Shown here piece by piece: positions 14,101 to 25,580 of a stretch of DNA of 64,000 nt. The translations under genes and the position numbers were made by a program. The notes beneath the pieces are model-generated. The model was not told the origin of the DNA. It was given only the letters and a program-made list of their open reading frames with translations, and did not search any database. The first letter of the stretch is position 1. Each line of letters begins with the position of its first letter. The stretch is from Onychostoma macrolepis (Eukaryota; Chordata; Actinopteri; Cypriniformes; Cyprinidae), in assembly GCF_012432095.1 (NCBI RefSeq), contig NC_081167.1, forward strand, positions 10,193,710 through 10,257,709, in the 5' to 3' direction.

Positions 14101-17100
14101 AATTAAAAACATGGTTGCAAATATATATGTACAGGACTGACTAGAGCACAAAACAAGATTGTCATAATTTTTAAATAAATTATTTAAGCCGAAAATACTT
14201 GAATACTTGATGATCTGGCCGCCATTGTTGCCGGTTGCGCAGTGTGTTCTGGGTACCCCTTGGTTTCAAGTAAGCTCGCAAAAATGCTTGGTTTTAAGGG
14301 GTATCTACCACTTCCCTTAGCCCTACCCCTCGATCAAAACGAGAATTGGGATAGCCCTTACTCTCACGTGAACGCGCAAAACTAAGGGGAAGGGGTAAGG
14401 GGAAGGGGTAAGACAGAGAAATGGGATTCACCCTGTCTTTTGTTCTTTTAATTGTGATGATTTTGGCTCACATTTAACAAAAACCCACCAATACAATATC
14501 TCAACAAATTAGAATATGGTGACATGCCAATCAGCTAATCAACTCAAAACACCTGCAAAGGTTTCCTGAGCCTTCAAAATGGTCTCTCAGTTTGGTTCAC
14601 TAGGCTACACAATCATGGGGAAGACTGCTGATCTGACAGTTGTCCAGAAGACAATCATTGACACCCTTCACAAGGAGGGTAAGCCACAAACATTCATTGC
14701 CAAAGAAGCTGGCTGTTCACAGAGTGTTGTATCCAAGCATGTTAACAGAAAGTTGAGTGGAAGGAAAAAGTGTGGAAGAAAAAGATGCACAACCAACCGA
14801 GAGAACCGCAGCCTTATGAGGATTGTCAAGCAAAATCGATTCAAGAATTTGGGTGAACTTCACAAGGAATGGACTGAGGCTGGGGTCAAGGCATCAAGAG
14901 CCACCACACACAGATGTGTCAATGAATTTGGCTACAGTTATCGTATTCCTCTTGTTAAGCCACTCCTGAACCACAGACAACGTCAGAGGCGTCTTACCTG
15001 GGCTAAGGAGAAGAAGAACTGGACTGTTGCCCAGTGGTCCAAAGTCCTCTTTTCAGATGAGAGCAAGTTTTGTATTTTATTTGGAAACCAAGGTCCTAGA
15101 GTCTGGAGGAAGGGTGGAGAAGCTCATAGTTGCTTGAAGTCCAGTGTTAAGTTTCCACAGTCTGTGGTGCATTATGTTTTTTGAAAACCAAAGTCACTGC
15201 ACCCGTTTACCAAGAAGTTTTGGAGCACTTCCTTCTGCTGACCAGCTTTTTAAAGATGCTGATTTCATTTTCCAGCAGGATTTGCCACCTGCCCACATTT
15301 AAAGTTGGTTAAATGAAAATGCAGATGAGCTGAAGGCCACTGTCAAAGAAACCTGGGCTTCCATACCACCTCAGCAGTGCCACAAACTGATCACCTCCAT
15401 GCCACGCCGAATTGAGGCAGTAATTAAAGCAAAAGGAGCCCCTACCAAGCATTGAGTACATATACAGTAAATTAACATACTTTCCAGAAGGCCAACAATT
15501 CACTATAAAAAAATTTTTTTATTGGTCTTATGAAGTATTCTAATTTGTTGAGAGAGTGAATTGGTGGGTTTTTGATAAATGTGAGCCAAAATCATCACAA
15601 TTAAAAGAACCAAAGACTTAAACTACTTCAGTCTGTGTGCATTGAATTTATTTAATACACGAGTTTCACAGTTTGAGTTGAATTACTGAAATAAATGAAC
15701 TTTTCCACGACATTCTAATTTATTGAGATGCACCTGTATTTCTGATGTGTAGCAAAAGATAATTGAGCTTCACAAATTAGTGAAGTGGCTTTAAGAAAAG
15801 AGCTAGAGCAGTGAAAATTCCTATTTCCACCATCAGGGCAATAATTAAGAATTTCCAATCAACATAAAATGTTACGAAACTGCCTGGAAAAGGACGTGTC
15901 TCTATATCGTCCTAATGCAAGGTCAGAAGGAGAGTTTGAGTGGCTAAAGACTCTCCAAGGACCACAGCTGGAGAATTGCAGAAAATAGTTGAGTCTCGGG
16001 GTCAGAAAACCTTTAAAACAAATTGTCAAACAGCACCTACATCACCACATGTTGTCATAGTTAATGGTTTGTTAATAGCGAGAATTGGACCTTAAAATAA
16101 AGTGTGATCAAATATATAAACATATTTAAATAATTATGTGGTAATGAACATTTTTCTGGACTAATGGATGATTCGGTGAATTCAGTAATATACAAATGAA
16201 GTTTGGAACTTGATGCATGCAAACCAAAATATATAATTTAAAGTATGAAAAAAGCTTAACATTATCTACCTTATTAAATTGTAAAATTAATATTGATATT
16301 AATATTAATTTTACAAAATTTATCATAAAATTATATAAATTCATTACTTTATTAATATAACAGTAGTAAATTATTATTAAAATGAAAAGCTCTGAATTCA
16401 TATTGTACACACATTTGAAGCTGTTGGAGAATAAAATATGGCACATCTGTTGAATAATGTGTCAAGTTGCGAACTTGCTTGTAACTGTAACCAATTAAAC
16501 AGTGCTTCATGTTACACCTCCTAATAGGTTTTTCCTCAACACATTTCGAAGATGTTGACAGAAGCAATGCATACGTAAACATGCAAACTTCTCAACTAAG
16601 GTAGAAGTGTAAGCAATAACCATAATGGTTTCCTAGGTATAGAAAAACAAATATCTGCCACTAAGACTTGTCTACTGACAAGTATAGTATGCATAGTTGA
16701 GTGTGAATAATTAACTTCATGTGCCAATCTGCTGAGCTTGTAGTTATTACTGCGCCAGTTAATCAGACACAGAGTGGGATGGGCGGAACTCCCTCAAGCC
16801 AGCTGGAGAACTGTGCACACTTCTATAGCGCTCCACCGACAAATTTAATCAGATATGTTTGACAGTAAAGAGCTTCATGCACTTCAGGATAAGATGATTT
16901 TGTTCGAATATGTGGAGGAGGTACGAAAAAAGATTAAGAGCATGTCTAGTCCGCTATTCTGTTGTACCTTTTTGTTAAGGTTCATATTCTCCATCTTGGC
17001 CTTGAGCAGCTTCATCTTGCTCATTGTGATGGAGTTCTCCAGCGTCTGCTGTTCTGAAGATGCACTCTCCGTTTCCTCCTCCACCTCCGCGTACGCATTG

Positions 17101-20100
17101 TGTACAGAGGCACCGCTGAAACACATGCATGGATGAACTCTTCGATTATTTGTGCTTACCAGGGCTGTTCATTTTCCTTATGCTACACTGAATAAATGGT
17201 ATTTTGGATCTTTAAATTCAGTAGTTGTTTTATGAAACGTCTCTCAGCTGCTGAAAAGGCTAAGGGTTTCATGATTAGGTTTTTACCTAACCAGTGTTCA
17301 GAATGGTCTGTGGTTAATGAAACAAAACCAGCTGATTACAGCTGCATTTTTTTTATCATTCGGGGGAACTGCAATGCTGATTACAGCATTGCAATTCCCC
17401 CGAATGATAAAAAAAAAAAAAAAAAACATTTGAAACAAAAGGAGGAAGCCCTTATTAGTTTCATTTTCTCTGTAAAACATTCTGTAGATGGCTAACCAAA
17501 AATCTGTATATGTCACAAAGACAGCAGACAGACACATTAGAAAATCGAAATATTAGAAAGGTGAAGTGTGTCATTTCTGTGTCAAAATGGAATTGCAAAC
17601 ATACTTATTTTAACAATTTATGGAGAAAAAAAAAAAAACCTTTAGTGTTGCAAGAGTGTTCTGGGTGGTTGTTGACTGGCACAAGTATCTGATATATATA
17701 TTTTTTAGATATGGATCAGATCACTCCGCCAATATCTTTGGGAATTTTTGCTGGCCATTTTATCAACTAGGCAAACATTTTACATACAATTTCTTAAAAA
17801 AAAGATTTTTTTTCATTTAAAAACATTGGTCCGTTTGTTTTTGCAGATTGTTTTGGCAAAAATTTCATGCAAATTATTTTCGGAATTCTGCTTGCTTTTG
17901 GTAATGATGAAAGAGTTAAAACATACTTTTGTCTAAATATATTAAAAATGAAAAACTAAAATCAATTGTTTTAAATGCTACAAGTGAATTTATGCAGCAC
18001 AACGTATGATATGAAAAATGCACATTCTTTTTAAGATTTACTGAAGATTAAATTTTCACAATGTTATTAAATTATTGGTTTTTCGTATGGTTAGATGATG
18101 GCAAAGTCTCAGATATTCTGGTGCATAACTATGATCGCTGCTTCAGTCTCAGGCTTTGGGAATATTTTGCCTACTTAACTAGCTAAAAATTTTACGTATA
18201 TTTATTTTGAAAAGATTTATTTAGTTATTTATTTAAAAACATTGGATTTGTTTAAACAGAAACCTTTATTAAAATTATATTTAAATAATTTTGGGAATTT
18301 TTATTTGAATGCATATTCATTTTAATTATTTGTTACAATTACATTTACATTACATTTAAGAGTGTTATTAAAGAATTAGTGTTTTTATGGTTAAATGATG
18401 TCAAAGGCAAATGATTTATGATTTACATATTTCATGGAAATCATTTTTATTTTTATTTTTTAACTTCCGTTTTGGCGATGCTAATGATGTAGATGTTACA
18501 GACTGTTAAGCTTGCCAGTAAATGCTGATGCATGTCTTGATTAGTAAAACAACATGACACATGAAAACTGTAGTTCTGAAACATCTGCTTCCATCTAAAA
18601 AAAGGGAACCAGAGTGCAGCGTGTTGTTCCTCTTGACAAGTAATTTCTCTTCTTTGAACTGACCTCAATGATTCAGACACAGGTGTGAGAGTTCCATCTC
18701 CTCTATCCACCACTCGGAAGAAATTGAGCTGATCTCCCTCACGGTACACCAGGAAGGTGACCTGTTTATTAGGCAGAGACTTTTCCCACATCTCCTCTCT
18801 CCCTGCATCAAGGCAGTCAGCGATATCCCTCACCGAGTCATCTGTCACTGTCACTGCAGGTAACGAGAAGAAACAGGATGCAGGTCATACTAATCAATAT
18901 CAGACTGATAACTAACTGTGTGCATGCACACTTCCTGGAATGGTAATTTTTTTTCCAAGCAACTTTTTTTTCCCTTTGACCTCAAAGCCAAGTTGCAACA
19001 ATTCCAGCACTGCAACAATTTGCACTTAACTGTTGCAACCCTGTATTGCAGTAGCACTCGTCGAGACTTTCCACAGCCAATCATAGACCGTCTCAGTGGC
19101 TTCCTCATTAAATATTCATGTGGTTTGAACAGTCACAGAAACTTTCATGTGTTGCATTTCATTTCCGTGTCTGGGGAAAACAGTGCTGTAGAGCGATGGC
19201 AAGCACATTAACTGGAGTGTTGAACAGACTGTGATCTATTAGTAGCATTTTCCCAAAACTTTTACTCTTGAAAGACAAAAATATTCAACAGAAAAACAGA
19301 ATAAAAAACAGAAAAATATTTGAATACATTAAATATACTAAATATATTTGGCACGGGTATTTTTAATGTACCACATCAGATATCAGACTTTATGGTATTT
19401 TTTTATTTAAAAATGCATTGTCCAATACATTTACAATCTTTGAATCAATGCATTCATTATTTATTCAAATCTTTTTTTTTTTTACTTTTTTTTTTTCTTC
19501 GAGGCACAGTTTCAATGCCAACAAAGGATGAGGTCAAGGTTATAAATAAATACTTTAAATATATTATAAATGTAAATAAAGAAATATTGTAACATGAAGA
19601 CAACATTTTTTGGAATTTATACTGTAACATGAAATGGAAATTTTATTGGAAATATCTATTTTTATCTTTATGCTCAAAATATTATTGTATCCATCCATGT
19701 TTTTTTTTTTTTACCTTTTTTCATTTTAATTATTAAAATTTTAAAAACCAGGGGGTAGAGAGTTTTTTGGCCAAAGTACTTATGTCAATGATGTAGATGT
19801 CATGTATCCAACAGAATACCTTCAGCTTTATAGAGTTAAGACAACCAGAGCAGATCTATGATGACATTTTTACTGACAGACAAGCAGGTACTGAAACATA
19901 TTGTTTGCTGCACTCCACAGATCATGTTATTAAGATCAAAAATAGGGTTTTCAAAAGCACTCAGGATGAATTACTATCCCAGGGTAAACTATAAACAGTG
20001 TTGAGCAGACCAAGACAAGCCAGGATTACATTAACCTGGGGTTCAGAATGACAGGTTTAACATTTTCAACTGTGAAAATCACAGTTGGTGTAGAAAACGC

Positions 20101-23100
20101 ACCTCGTCTGGTGTTTACAGGCCCTCCTCTCATTGCGAGAACCAGCTTGAGAGTGCAGCCCTCTGTGATGCTGAAAACACAACCACAGGAAAACTCAAAC
20201 TCAAAACTGCTACTATACAGTTCTGCCTTTATAAATATTTGCTTCACTTAACATGTGAAGCACAATGAGTGCCATCCAGCCCCACAATATCTTCCCAGAA
20301 AGCCTCCATGTGGAACATTAACTGACAAGAATTTATGACAAATCCACCATCTGTGACCTCCAGTCTGAGCCAGCCTGCTCTTGAGAGAAGTGGCTGCAGT
20401 TAAAGGAATAGCTCACCCAAAAAGCAAACACTGTCATTATTTACTCACTTCCATGCTATTCCAAACCCTTTCATATGATTTCCTTTCTTTCATGGAACAT
20501 AAAAGAAGATGTTTTTTGTAGAACGTCCAGGCTGCTCAAGCGCAAATGAGATTTGAGAGCCGTGGCGGAGAGGTTTTCTGTGAATAACAACTGAAATATC
20601 ACCCTGTTCCTCACACAAGGCTATCTTACGGCTTCAGAAGTCATCAAATATAGAGCATGAGTCATATAAACTACTTTTATGATACTTTTATGCTGCTGAT
20701 GAGCCCCTGGTCCCAATATGGGAAAAAAATTGGACATGGAGCAAAACATCTCAGTTTCTGTTCCACAAAAGAAAGAAAGCCTTTAAAGCAACATAATGTG
20801 GTTTTTAAGTTTACTTCCTGTAATATAACTTCCTGGATCCTGTTTTGCAGAGCTGAAAACCAGACTGAAAAATCACCTGTAATCATGTAAGCAGTACTCA
20901 TCTTCAAGCTCCATACCATTCCATATCAAATGCTGCTGAGAGACCGGGATGCCTGTGAATGAATATATGTCTTAAAATGAGTATATATAGCCATATTTTT
21001 ATAATGCAAACTAAAATAAACATTCAACCACATGCACAGGGCAAGTCAGAGCAATAACAGCATCTAAAAGCACGTCAGACAAAAGAACAAACAAAGGAGT
21101 AACTGTATAGTAACTGCACAGGAGCATGAGGTGAACATCTGATTGCAGTAAATGGTTGACCAAATGGAATGTTTCTGAACTCCAATCACCGCAGGGAAAT
21201 AGAAGGAGTACAGAAAAAGCAGAGGAAATAACCCCAGAAAGAAAGGGTGAGTACATGATGATTGACCTTTCACTTCTCAGTAATGTATTCCTTTGAGATT
21301 CAAATGATTCACCAACATTTGAAGTCAGTAAGATATTTTTCATGTTTTTGAAAGTCTCTTATGCTCACCAAGGCTGCATTTGTTAGACTTAAAATACTGT
21401 AATATTGTAAAATATTATTACAATGTAAAATAACGTTTTTAATTTTAATATATTTGAAGATGTAATTTATTGCTTTGATGGCAAAGCTGAATTTTCAGCT
21501 TCAGTCTTCAGTGTCACATGATCCTTCAGAAATCAATCTAATATGCTAATTTGCTGCTAAACAAACATTTCTTGTTATAATCAGTGATGAAAACAGTTGT
21601 GATGCTCAATATTTCTGTGCAAACCATGATACATTTTTTCAGGATGCTTAATGAATAGAAAGTTGAATTAGAAATCTTTGGTAACAACACAAAGATTTGG
21701 CTACTGCTAGCTAAGAAATGTTTTAAGGACTCGTCTAGTAATGTTGTCCTAACTATTTTGCTATTTTGTTCTGCAACCAAAGGTTCATCACATCTGACCA
21801 ATTAGAAAGAAGCCATTTTGATAGCCATGCTCCCTGTTGGACAGAAATATTTAATACACAAATAAGCAGCTTATTTAGCCACAGAACTTTGAGGAACATT
21901 TAACCATTAATATACTGAAACAAATGAATAAATTCAAAATAATCAATTCTGTAGTAAAAATGCATAGAAGCAGATCAGGGCAACTCATAAGCAGAACAAA
22001 TATGACTCAGATCTGCCCCCCTGTGTACACCAAATAAACCAACAATCAACCTTATATCTAGCAGTGGTCAAAAAATACACAAAGCATATAAATGTTTGAA
22101 ATTGCTATAAAAACTTTTTTCAAGGTTATTATTATTTTAAGACATTGCATTTGGACATATGATAAGTGTACTTAAATTTCTCAGACGTCTGCACTGGCCT
22201 GTGATTAAGCGAATAGACGTACCTTTATCAGGTGTAAAGTGCAATAAGACACCAGAACGCACCCATGCAACACAAAACCGGTATCGGTTCATAGAAGGGG
22301 TAGTTTTCTTAACAGGATCAGTGAGGAGTGTGACACAACCATGTGAGGTGGTCAGAGCGGTTAGTGTGTATGGCCTGCCCATTGTTTAGAGACATGCCTA
22401 GTCATGCTTTTTAAATTATACACAGTCACCATGTGCATAATCTTAAACCTAATCTAAAACATATTTCATATTGAAATGCGGATTACCTCAACATATCCAT
22501 CTCATATTTCTTCCCGCAACTGGTCTGATTTCTGGAAGGGGGCAGCAAGTTCGGCTCCAGATGCAAAGTGTATCTGAGAATCTAAGATTAGCCACAACAG
22601 CGGAACTAAAACTAGGCCATTCCTCACCTGTAATCCACAGGGTGGATAAAGTCACCTTTAATAAAGCTAACTCCTGCAGGAAAGTGTCAGACCTGGTGAA
22701 ATAGGTGCTGTCTTACACATTAAAATGTTCCTGGGAGGAAACCCGTCTGTGATTGAGACTGGCATGTTTAAAGACCCAACAGCCGGCAGGACTGACAACT
22801 TCCCATCTGGGTTTTCAGCTAATGCTTTTCCGGTCTCGTTCATTTGAAACTTATCAGTGAAGTGCACTGCATCAATCAGACTCACAAATGAAGCACCCTC
22901 GGTCCTCATTTTCAGCCCAATGTTTGCTTATGTGCTAGTCACGAGAGACAAACTACATATAGCTGTGCCCCCAAAATAAATAAAAACCTGTTCATTCAAA
23001 GAATATGAACACTTCCCATTCTAACAAAGCTGATTTCAGTCTTTCAACCATGCCACGTGATGGCTGCTTTACAGGAGCAGCAATTTTAGCTACTGGGTAA

Positions 23101-24510
23101 TAACAATGGCAGCTTTGATGGGGAGGGAGAGAAGCAATTTATTCTCATCTCTTTTTTGATTGCTCATGTGTTAAACTGGTAAGACGCATGTTTCATCTGT
23201 AACTGCATGAGCGGATCTGTTAAACAAGTGCAATTACTGAGCATGCCGTTTGTTAATAAACAACTCAATTTCTTCTAAAGCTCTAAATCTGAATGAAAAC
23301 ATCAGACCTGGACTACTGGGAATAAAGCCATCTTCAAAACTAATGATGGATATTTAATGTCTCATTAAAATTGTTCTAAATCACTATCCAATCAGCAGAG
23401 AGTAATTAAGGTGCATTTGTTATTACAATGAATCAATGTTTCCTTTTAGCATAACATAGATTAGGACTATAATTGATAAAGATTGTTTTAGATTAATGGA
23501 ATACGTGTTTATAATGTAATGCATAATAAACCAGTAACAAAAATCATTTGAATAAGTCATTATAATTAGAAAGACGATAATATGAAATGACCATCATATT
23601 TTAAGTTACTGGTCAAACCTACAATATCATTCAAATATTGGATGATTGAAATTTTATCAAAAGTGACAATAATTTTATAAAAGATTTCCATTTCAAATGC
23701 TGTTCTTTTGAACTTTCTAGTAATCAAAGAATCCTGAAACAATGTTACAAATTTCACATTAATAATAAGAAGAAATGTTTCTTGCACAAGGAAATCGGCA
23801 TATTAGAAAAATTTCTGAAGGATCACGTGACACTGAAGACTGGAGTAATGAAAATTCAGGTTACAATATGTAAAAAAAAATAAATACTTTTTTAATTTAT
23901 TCTAACAATATTACTTTTTTACTGTATTTTTAATCAAATAAATGCAGCCTCGGTGAGCAAAAGGGACTTTTTTTCAACTTTTGAACAGTACTGTATTAAA
24001 GCATTTTGTAAGGACAGTAACACCTTGAACTAAAAGTTTTAATAGTGTAAAATGTCTGTACATGTATAAGGGAATATCTATATTTTTAGATGTTCTACAT
24101 GTTCACCATTTTTAATCACTTAAAGATGATTAAATCACTTAAAAAAAATTCAAAGCTGAAATGTTCCACATAATCTCTCACTAAATATGAGCTCAGCTTA
24201 TATAATGGTCCTAACTATTTAAGAATAAGAAACATGCAGTTTAAAATAAATTTGCCAATTGACGAGTGTAATGTCATTATTATTTTAGAGCACGTGCTCT
24301 GTACTGAATCAAGAGAGGATACATACCCTCCAATCTCTGAATCTTGGCCTTGACTGAGACGACCTGTTCAAAGGGAGAGACGCGCAGCTGGAAGCAGGTC
24401 CCTGTCAAAGTCTCAATAAACAGCTCCATGGTCTCGCTGAAGGGCAGCTTGTAGTGCACCACGCCTACATTGTCATCATTGAAAAACGGTGGGTTCCTCT
24501 TGTCAGTCAT
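8014..24510 (-). CDS. zfand4: ZFAND4, AN1-type zinc finger and ubiquitin-like domain protein
   Basis: Nine coding exons in order: 24327-24510, 20877-20952, 20103-20170, 18664-18853, 16968-17115, 12026-13060, 11657-11702, 9512-9629, 8014-8149. They join in phase to 2001 nt, 666 residues. An N-terminal ubiquitin-like domain (about residues 27-105) contains ELFIETLTGTCFQLRVSPFE and, later, EGCTLKLVLAMRGG. A conserved block follows, KQVTFLVYREGDQLNFF. The middle, mostly from the 1035-nt exon, is Ser/Pro-rich and probably disordered. A C-terminal AN1 zinc finger has all ligands: C606, C609, C621, C623, C628, H631, H637, C639, and the protein ends APKLPKI. The start at 24510 gives MTDKRNPPFFNDDN, which matches the family's beginning. 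AN1/Ubl proteins are linked to ubiquitin and proteotoxic-stress biology, but the role of ZFAND4 itself is poorly known. I remember the human protein as longer (about 727 residues); a small exon between 18664 and 17115 could have been missed. Introns carry nested transposons. Confidence 0.93.
8425..8650 (+). repeat. Dispersed repeat with 'AAAGCTGAATTTTCAGC' core
   Basis: Partial copy of a family seen at least seven times in the window. Its shared segments are a (A/T)-rich head, the core GGCAAAGCTGAATTTTCAGC and a tail like GATCCTTCAGAAATCA. I recognise it as a common cyprinid interspersed repeat but cannot assign a family name from sequence alone. Confidence 0.7.
8665..8847. mobile_element. 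TTAA-flanked MITE
   Basis: A 183-bp element has inverted ends GGTCTGTTCACACCAAGAAT and, on the right, ATTGGTGTGGATGGGCCT. It is flanked by TTAA at 8661-8664 and 8848-8851. A TTAA target duplication is used by piggyBac and Kolobok elements; without a transposase the superfamily stays open. Confidence 0.7.
10905..11300 (+). repeat. Dispersed repeat, same family as 8425-8650
   Basis: A longer copy starting near 'aaaagtttggaattttttt' and continuing through 'ggcaaagattaattttcagcag' and 'gattcttcagaaatcattct'. It lies in a zfand4 intron. Confidence 0.7.
11657..11702 (-). other. zfand4: zfand4 46-nt micro-exon
   Basis: A short exon with acceptor CCGTTGCAG and a strong donor, GTGAGT. It encodes PSSSSSGLSSSIKRL plus one base. 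Without it the phase-0 end of the large exon (12026) cannot join the phase-1 start of the exon at 9629. With it the frame closes exactly and leads into THHLPPVK, matching the LPPV motif of the family. It is too short to be found by ORF length. Confidence 0.75.
12026..13060 (-). other. zfand4: zfand4 large central exon
   Basis: A 1035-nt phase-0 exon encodes 345 residues, beginning PKKTAKLKVRPPVGPRP. It is rich in Ser, Pro and Ala and probably disordered. Conserved islands include RVLPQIG near the start and ISKSEARDITKMANKANKEP toward the end. The function of this segment is unknown. Confidence 0.9.
13770..14433. mobile_element. Foldback MITE nested in the Tc1 end
   Basis: A 664-bp segment has ends GGGTGAATCCCATTTCTCTG and its complement, and interrupts the left inverted repeat of the Tc1. 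The intact right repeat of that Tc1 (near 15595-15630) shows the uninterrupted sequence, so both borders can be read. Left of the insert is TTAA, but the right side lacks it, so the target duplication is unclear. The arms contain repeated CTTACCCCTT blocks. Confidence 0.85.
14579..15300 (+). pseudogene. Tc1 transposase, truncated and broken
   Basis: A frame from 14579 to 15184 gives 201 residues. It has paired helix-turn-helix regions (IAKEAGCSQSVVSKHV and a second near residues 85-110) and the first catalytic Asp in LFSDESKF. The frame then ends, and downstream sequence ('ccaaagtcactgcacccg') is recognisable only in shifted frames. The conserved segments with the second Asp and the final Glu cannot be followed, so it cannot encode an active enzyme. 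Confidence 0.88.
16059..16110. repeat. Fragment of the GGTAACAC MITE family
   Basis: The right end of the family seen at 1206-1446: 'ttaatagcgagaattggacc' followed by 'aaataaagtgtg'. The left part is missing. It abuts the truncated end of the outer Tc1-like element. Confidence 0.6.
17347..17416. repeat. Near-perfect 33-bp-arm hairpin
   Basis: Arms 17347-17379 and 17384-17416 pair with one mismatch around the 4-nt loop ATTA. The stem core is TTATCATTCGGGGGAACTGC, closed at its base by a T8 run pairing with an A run. It lies in the zfand4 intron between the exons at 16968-17115 and 18664-18853. It could be a tiny foldback element or a hairpin RNA precursor; transcription is not shown by the sequence. 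Confidence 0.85.
20403..20520 (+). repeat. Fragment of the 'GGAATAGTTCACCC' MITE family
   Basis: Starts 'aaaggaatagctcacccaaa' and continues 'cattatttactcacttccat' and 'ttccaaaccctttcatatg', as in the complete copy at 34191-34449. The right end is absent. Confidence 0.6.
21345..21640 (+). repeat. Dispersed repeat, same family as 8425-8650
   Basis: Contains 'gtctcttatgctcaccaagg', 'gatggcaaagctgaattttc' and 'gatccttcagaaatcaatct'. It lies in intron 1 of zfand4. Confidence 0.7.
23790..23990 (-). repeat. Dispersed repeat, same family as 8425-8650, inverted
   Basis: Reverse-orientation copy: 'tttctgaaggatcacgtgac', 'tggagtaatgaaaattcagg', then 'gcagcctcggtgagcaaaag'. It lies in zfand4 intron 1. 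Confidence 0.7.
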
Positions 24511-25131
24511 TATTGCAAAGGACAGGGCTCAGGATGAGACAACAATGATCCCTGCCCAAGGTGGAGGAGTGAGGGCTGAGATGTTTCTCCGTTATAGAAA
24601 CACATCATGCATGGAGATTTGGGCTGTGGAGAATCAGAGTCTTTGACTTACCATCTAAAAAGTGTTATTAGGTGCATTTGAAAAAAAATCAGTATTTATT
24701 TATACTATACTATAATATTATATTATACTGTATATATATATATGAATTAAACTTATCTGCTTAGTACATTAAAGAGGCCATGCTAATAATTACTGTGCTT
24801 ATTACTACAAATACTTATTTATACTATTACTTATTAATAATACCCATCATTTCTATCTACCTGCCTATCTATCTCTCTCTCTCACTCTCTTCTGTTGATC
24901 AACGCTGATCTGTGTTGTGCTGTAAGTTAATGGATGTTGTGTTATCAGAATGTTTATTTACAATTAGTCTAAACAACACAAGTGTTTTAAAGCTACAAAC
25001 GACGCTTTTCTAACTTATTTTCCCCAAAAGTCGACTAATATGTGAAGTATCCAAAAGTCCAGTCTACTAGCTAGGTTCTTTGACTTTTAAAATAGTCGTT
25101 CAGTAACAGTTACACCTATTTGTCATCTTAC

Positions 25132-25580
25132 CTTGACAGCATCAGAGATCTGCAGGGAGGGACAGCTGGATCAGAGAAGTCCTGGCTGATGTCCCAGCCA
25201 CAACACACCCCACAAACTAGGTAGCTACCCCAAAAGGTAAAAGCGACCGATTCCCCAGTCTCTGAACTGTTATCCGACAGAAACTTGCAATAAAAGGTGT
25301 TTTAATTCTATTGTAGCGGCTAGCTGGTTTAGCAAAGCGGCACAGGCGGCTCGTCGAAGTACTCGCGGATGCCGCTGATGCTTACAAATTCCTATACCAC
25401 CTTTACCGTTTCTGCACGCCAATACGGTACCTTATTTTTTCGAGCCAAGGACAACTGCTTTTGTTTCGATGTTATGCGGCTCAAAGGCCCCATTAAAACA
25501 GAATACAAAAATCTGAAAAGGAGGCAGCCTATTGTGATGTTCTTAATTGACAGTGAGGAGAACGAATGACATTAGCCGTT
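25132..25580 (-). promoter_or_regulatory. zfand4: zfand4 promoter and non-coding first exon
   Basis: On the minus strand a segment ends GATGCTGTCAAG followed by donor GTAAGATG; the last exonic base is 25132. It would splice to the exon holding the start codon at 24510. The region 25260-25700 is richer in CpG and GC than its surroundings ('gcggctcgtcgaagtactcg'), as for a housekeeping promoter. The start of transcription is not visible and is placed only roughly. The washc2 stop codon is about 750 bp to the right. Confidence 0.6.

Larger units (their letters stand above)
13655..15736 (+). mobile_element. Inner Tc1/mariner transposon with long inverted ends
   Basis: Terminal inverted repeats of roughly 200 bp begin CAGGTGCATCTCAATAAATT and end with its complement. 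The target TA is duplicated at 13653-13654 and 15737-15738. Length is 2082 bp, or 1418 bp after removing the nested insert 13770-14433. It contains a broken transposase gene starting near 14579. It sits in the zfand4 intron between the exons at 13060 and 16968. Confidence 0.92.
13283..16058 (+). mobile_element. Outer Tc1-like element, decayed and interrupted
   Basis: The left end carries CAGTCATGGCCAAAAATATT, a recognisable Tc1-type terminus, followed by non-coding sequence to 13654. After the inserted element (13655-15736) the right part resumes with decayed transposase-like sequence ('ggaccacagctggagaattg'). It stops near 16058, where a MITE fragment begins. The right terminus is missing. 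The two halves are separated only by the TA duplication of the inner Tc1, showing that the inner element jumped into this one. Confidence 0.65.

Noticed and set aside
17136..17180. Candidate small zfand4 exon with donor GTAAGC
   Set aside because: Its length breaks the reading frame or introduces a stop in the required phase.
25369..25569. 66-residue plus-strand frame near the zfand4 promoter, possible divergent gene
   Set aside because: Short, without splice sites or a recognisable domain, and in a CpG-rich promoter where open frames are common by chance.
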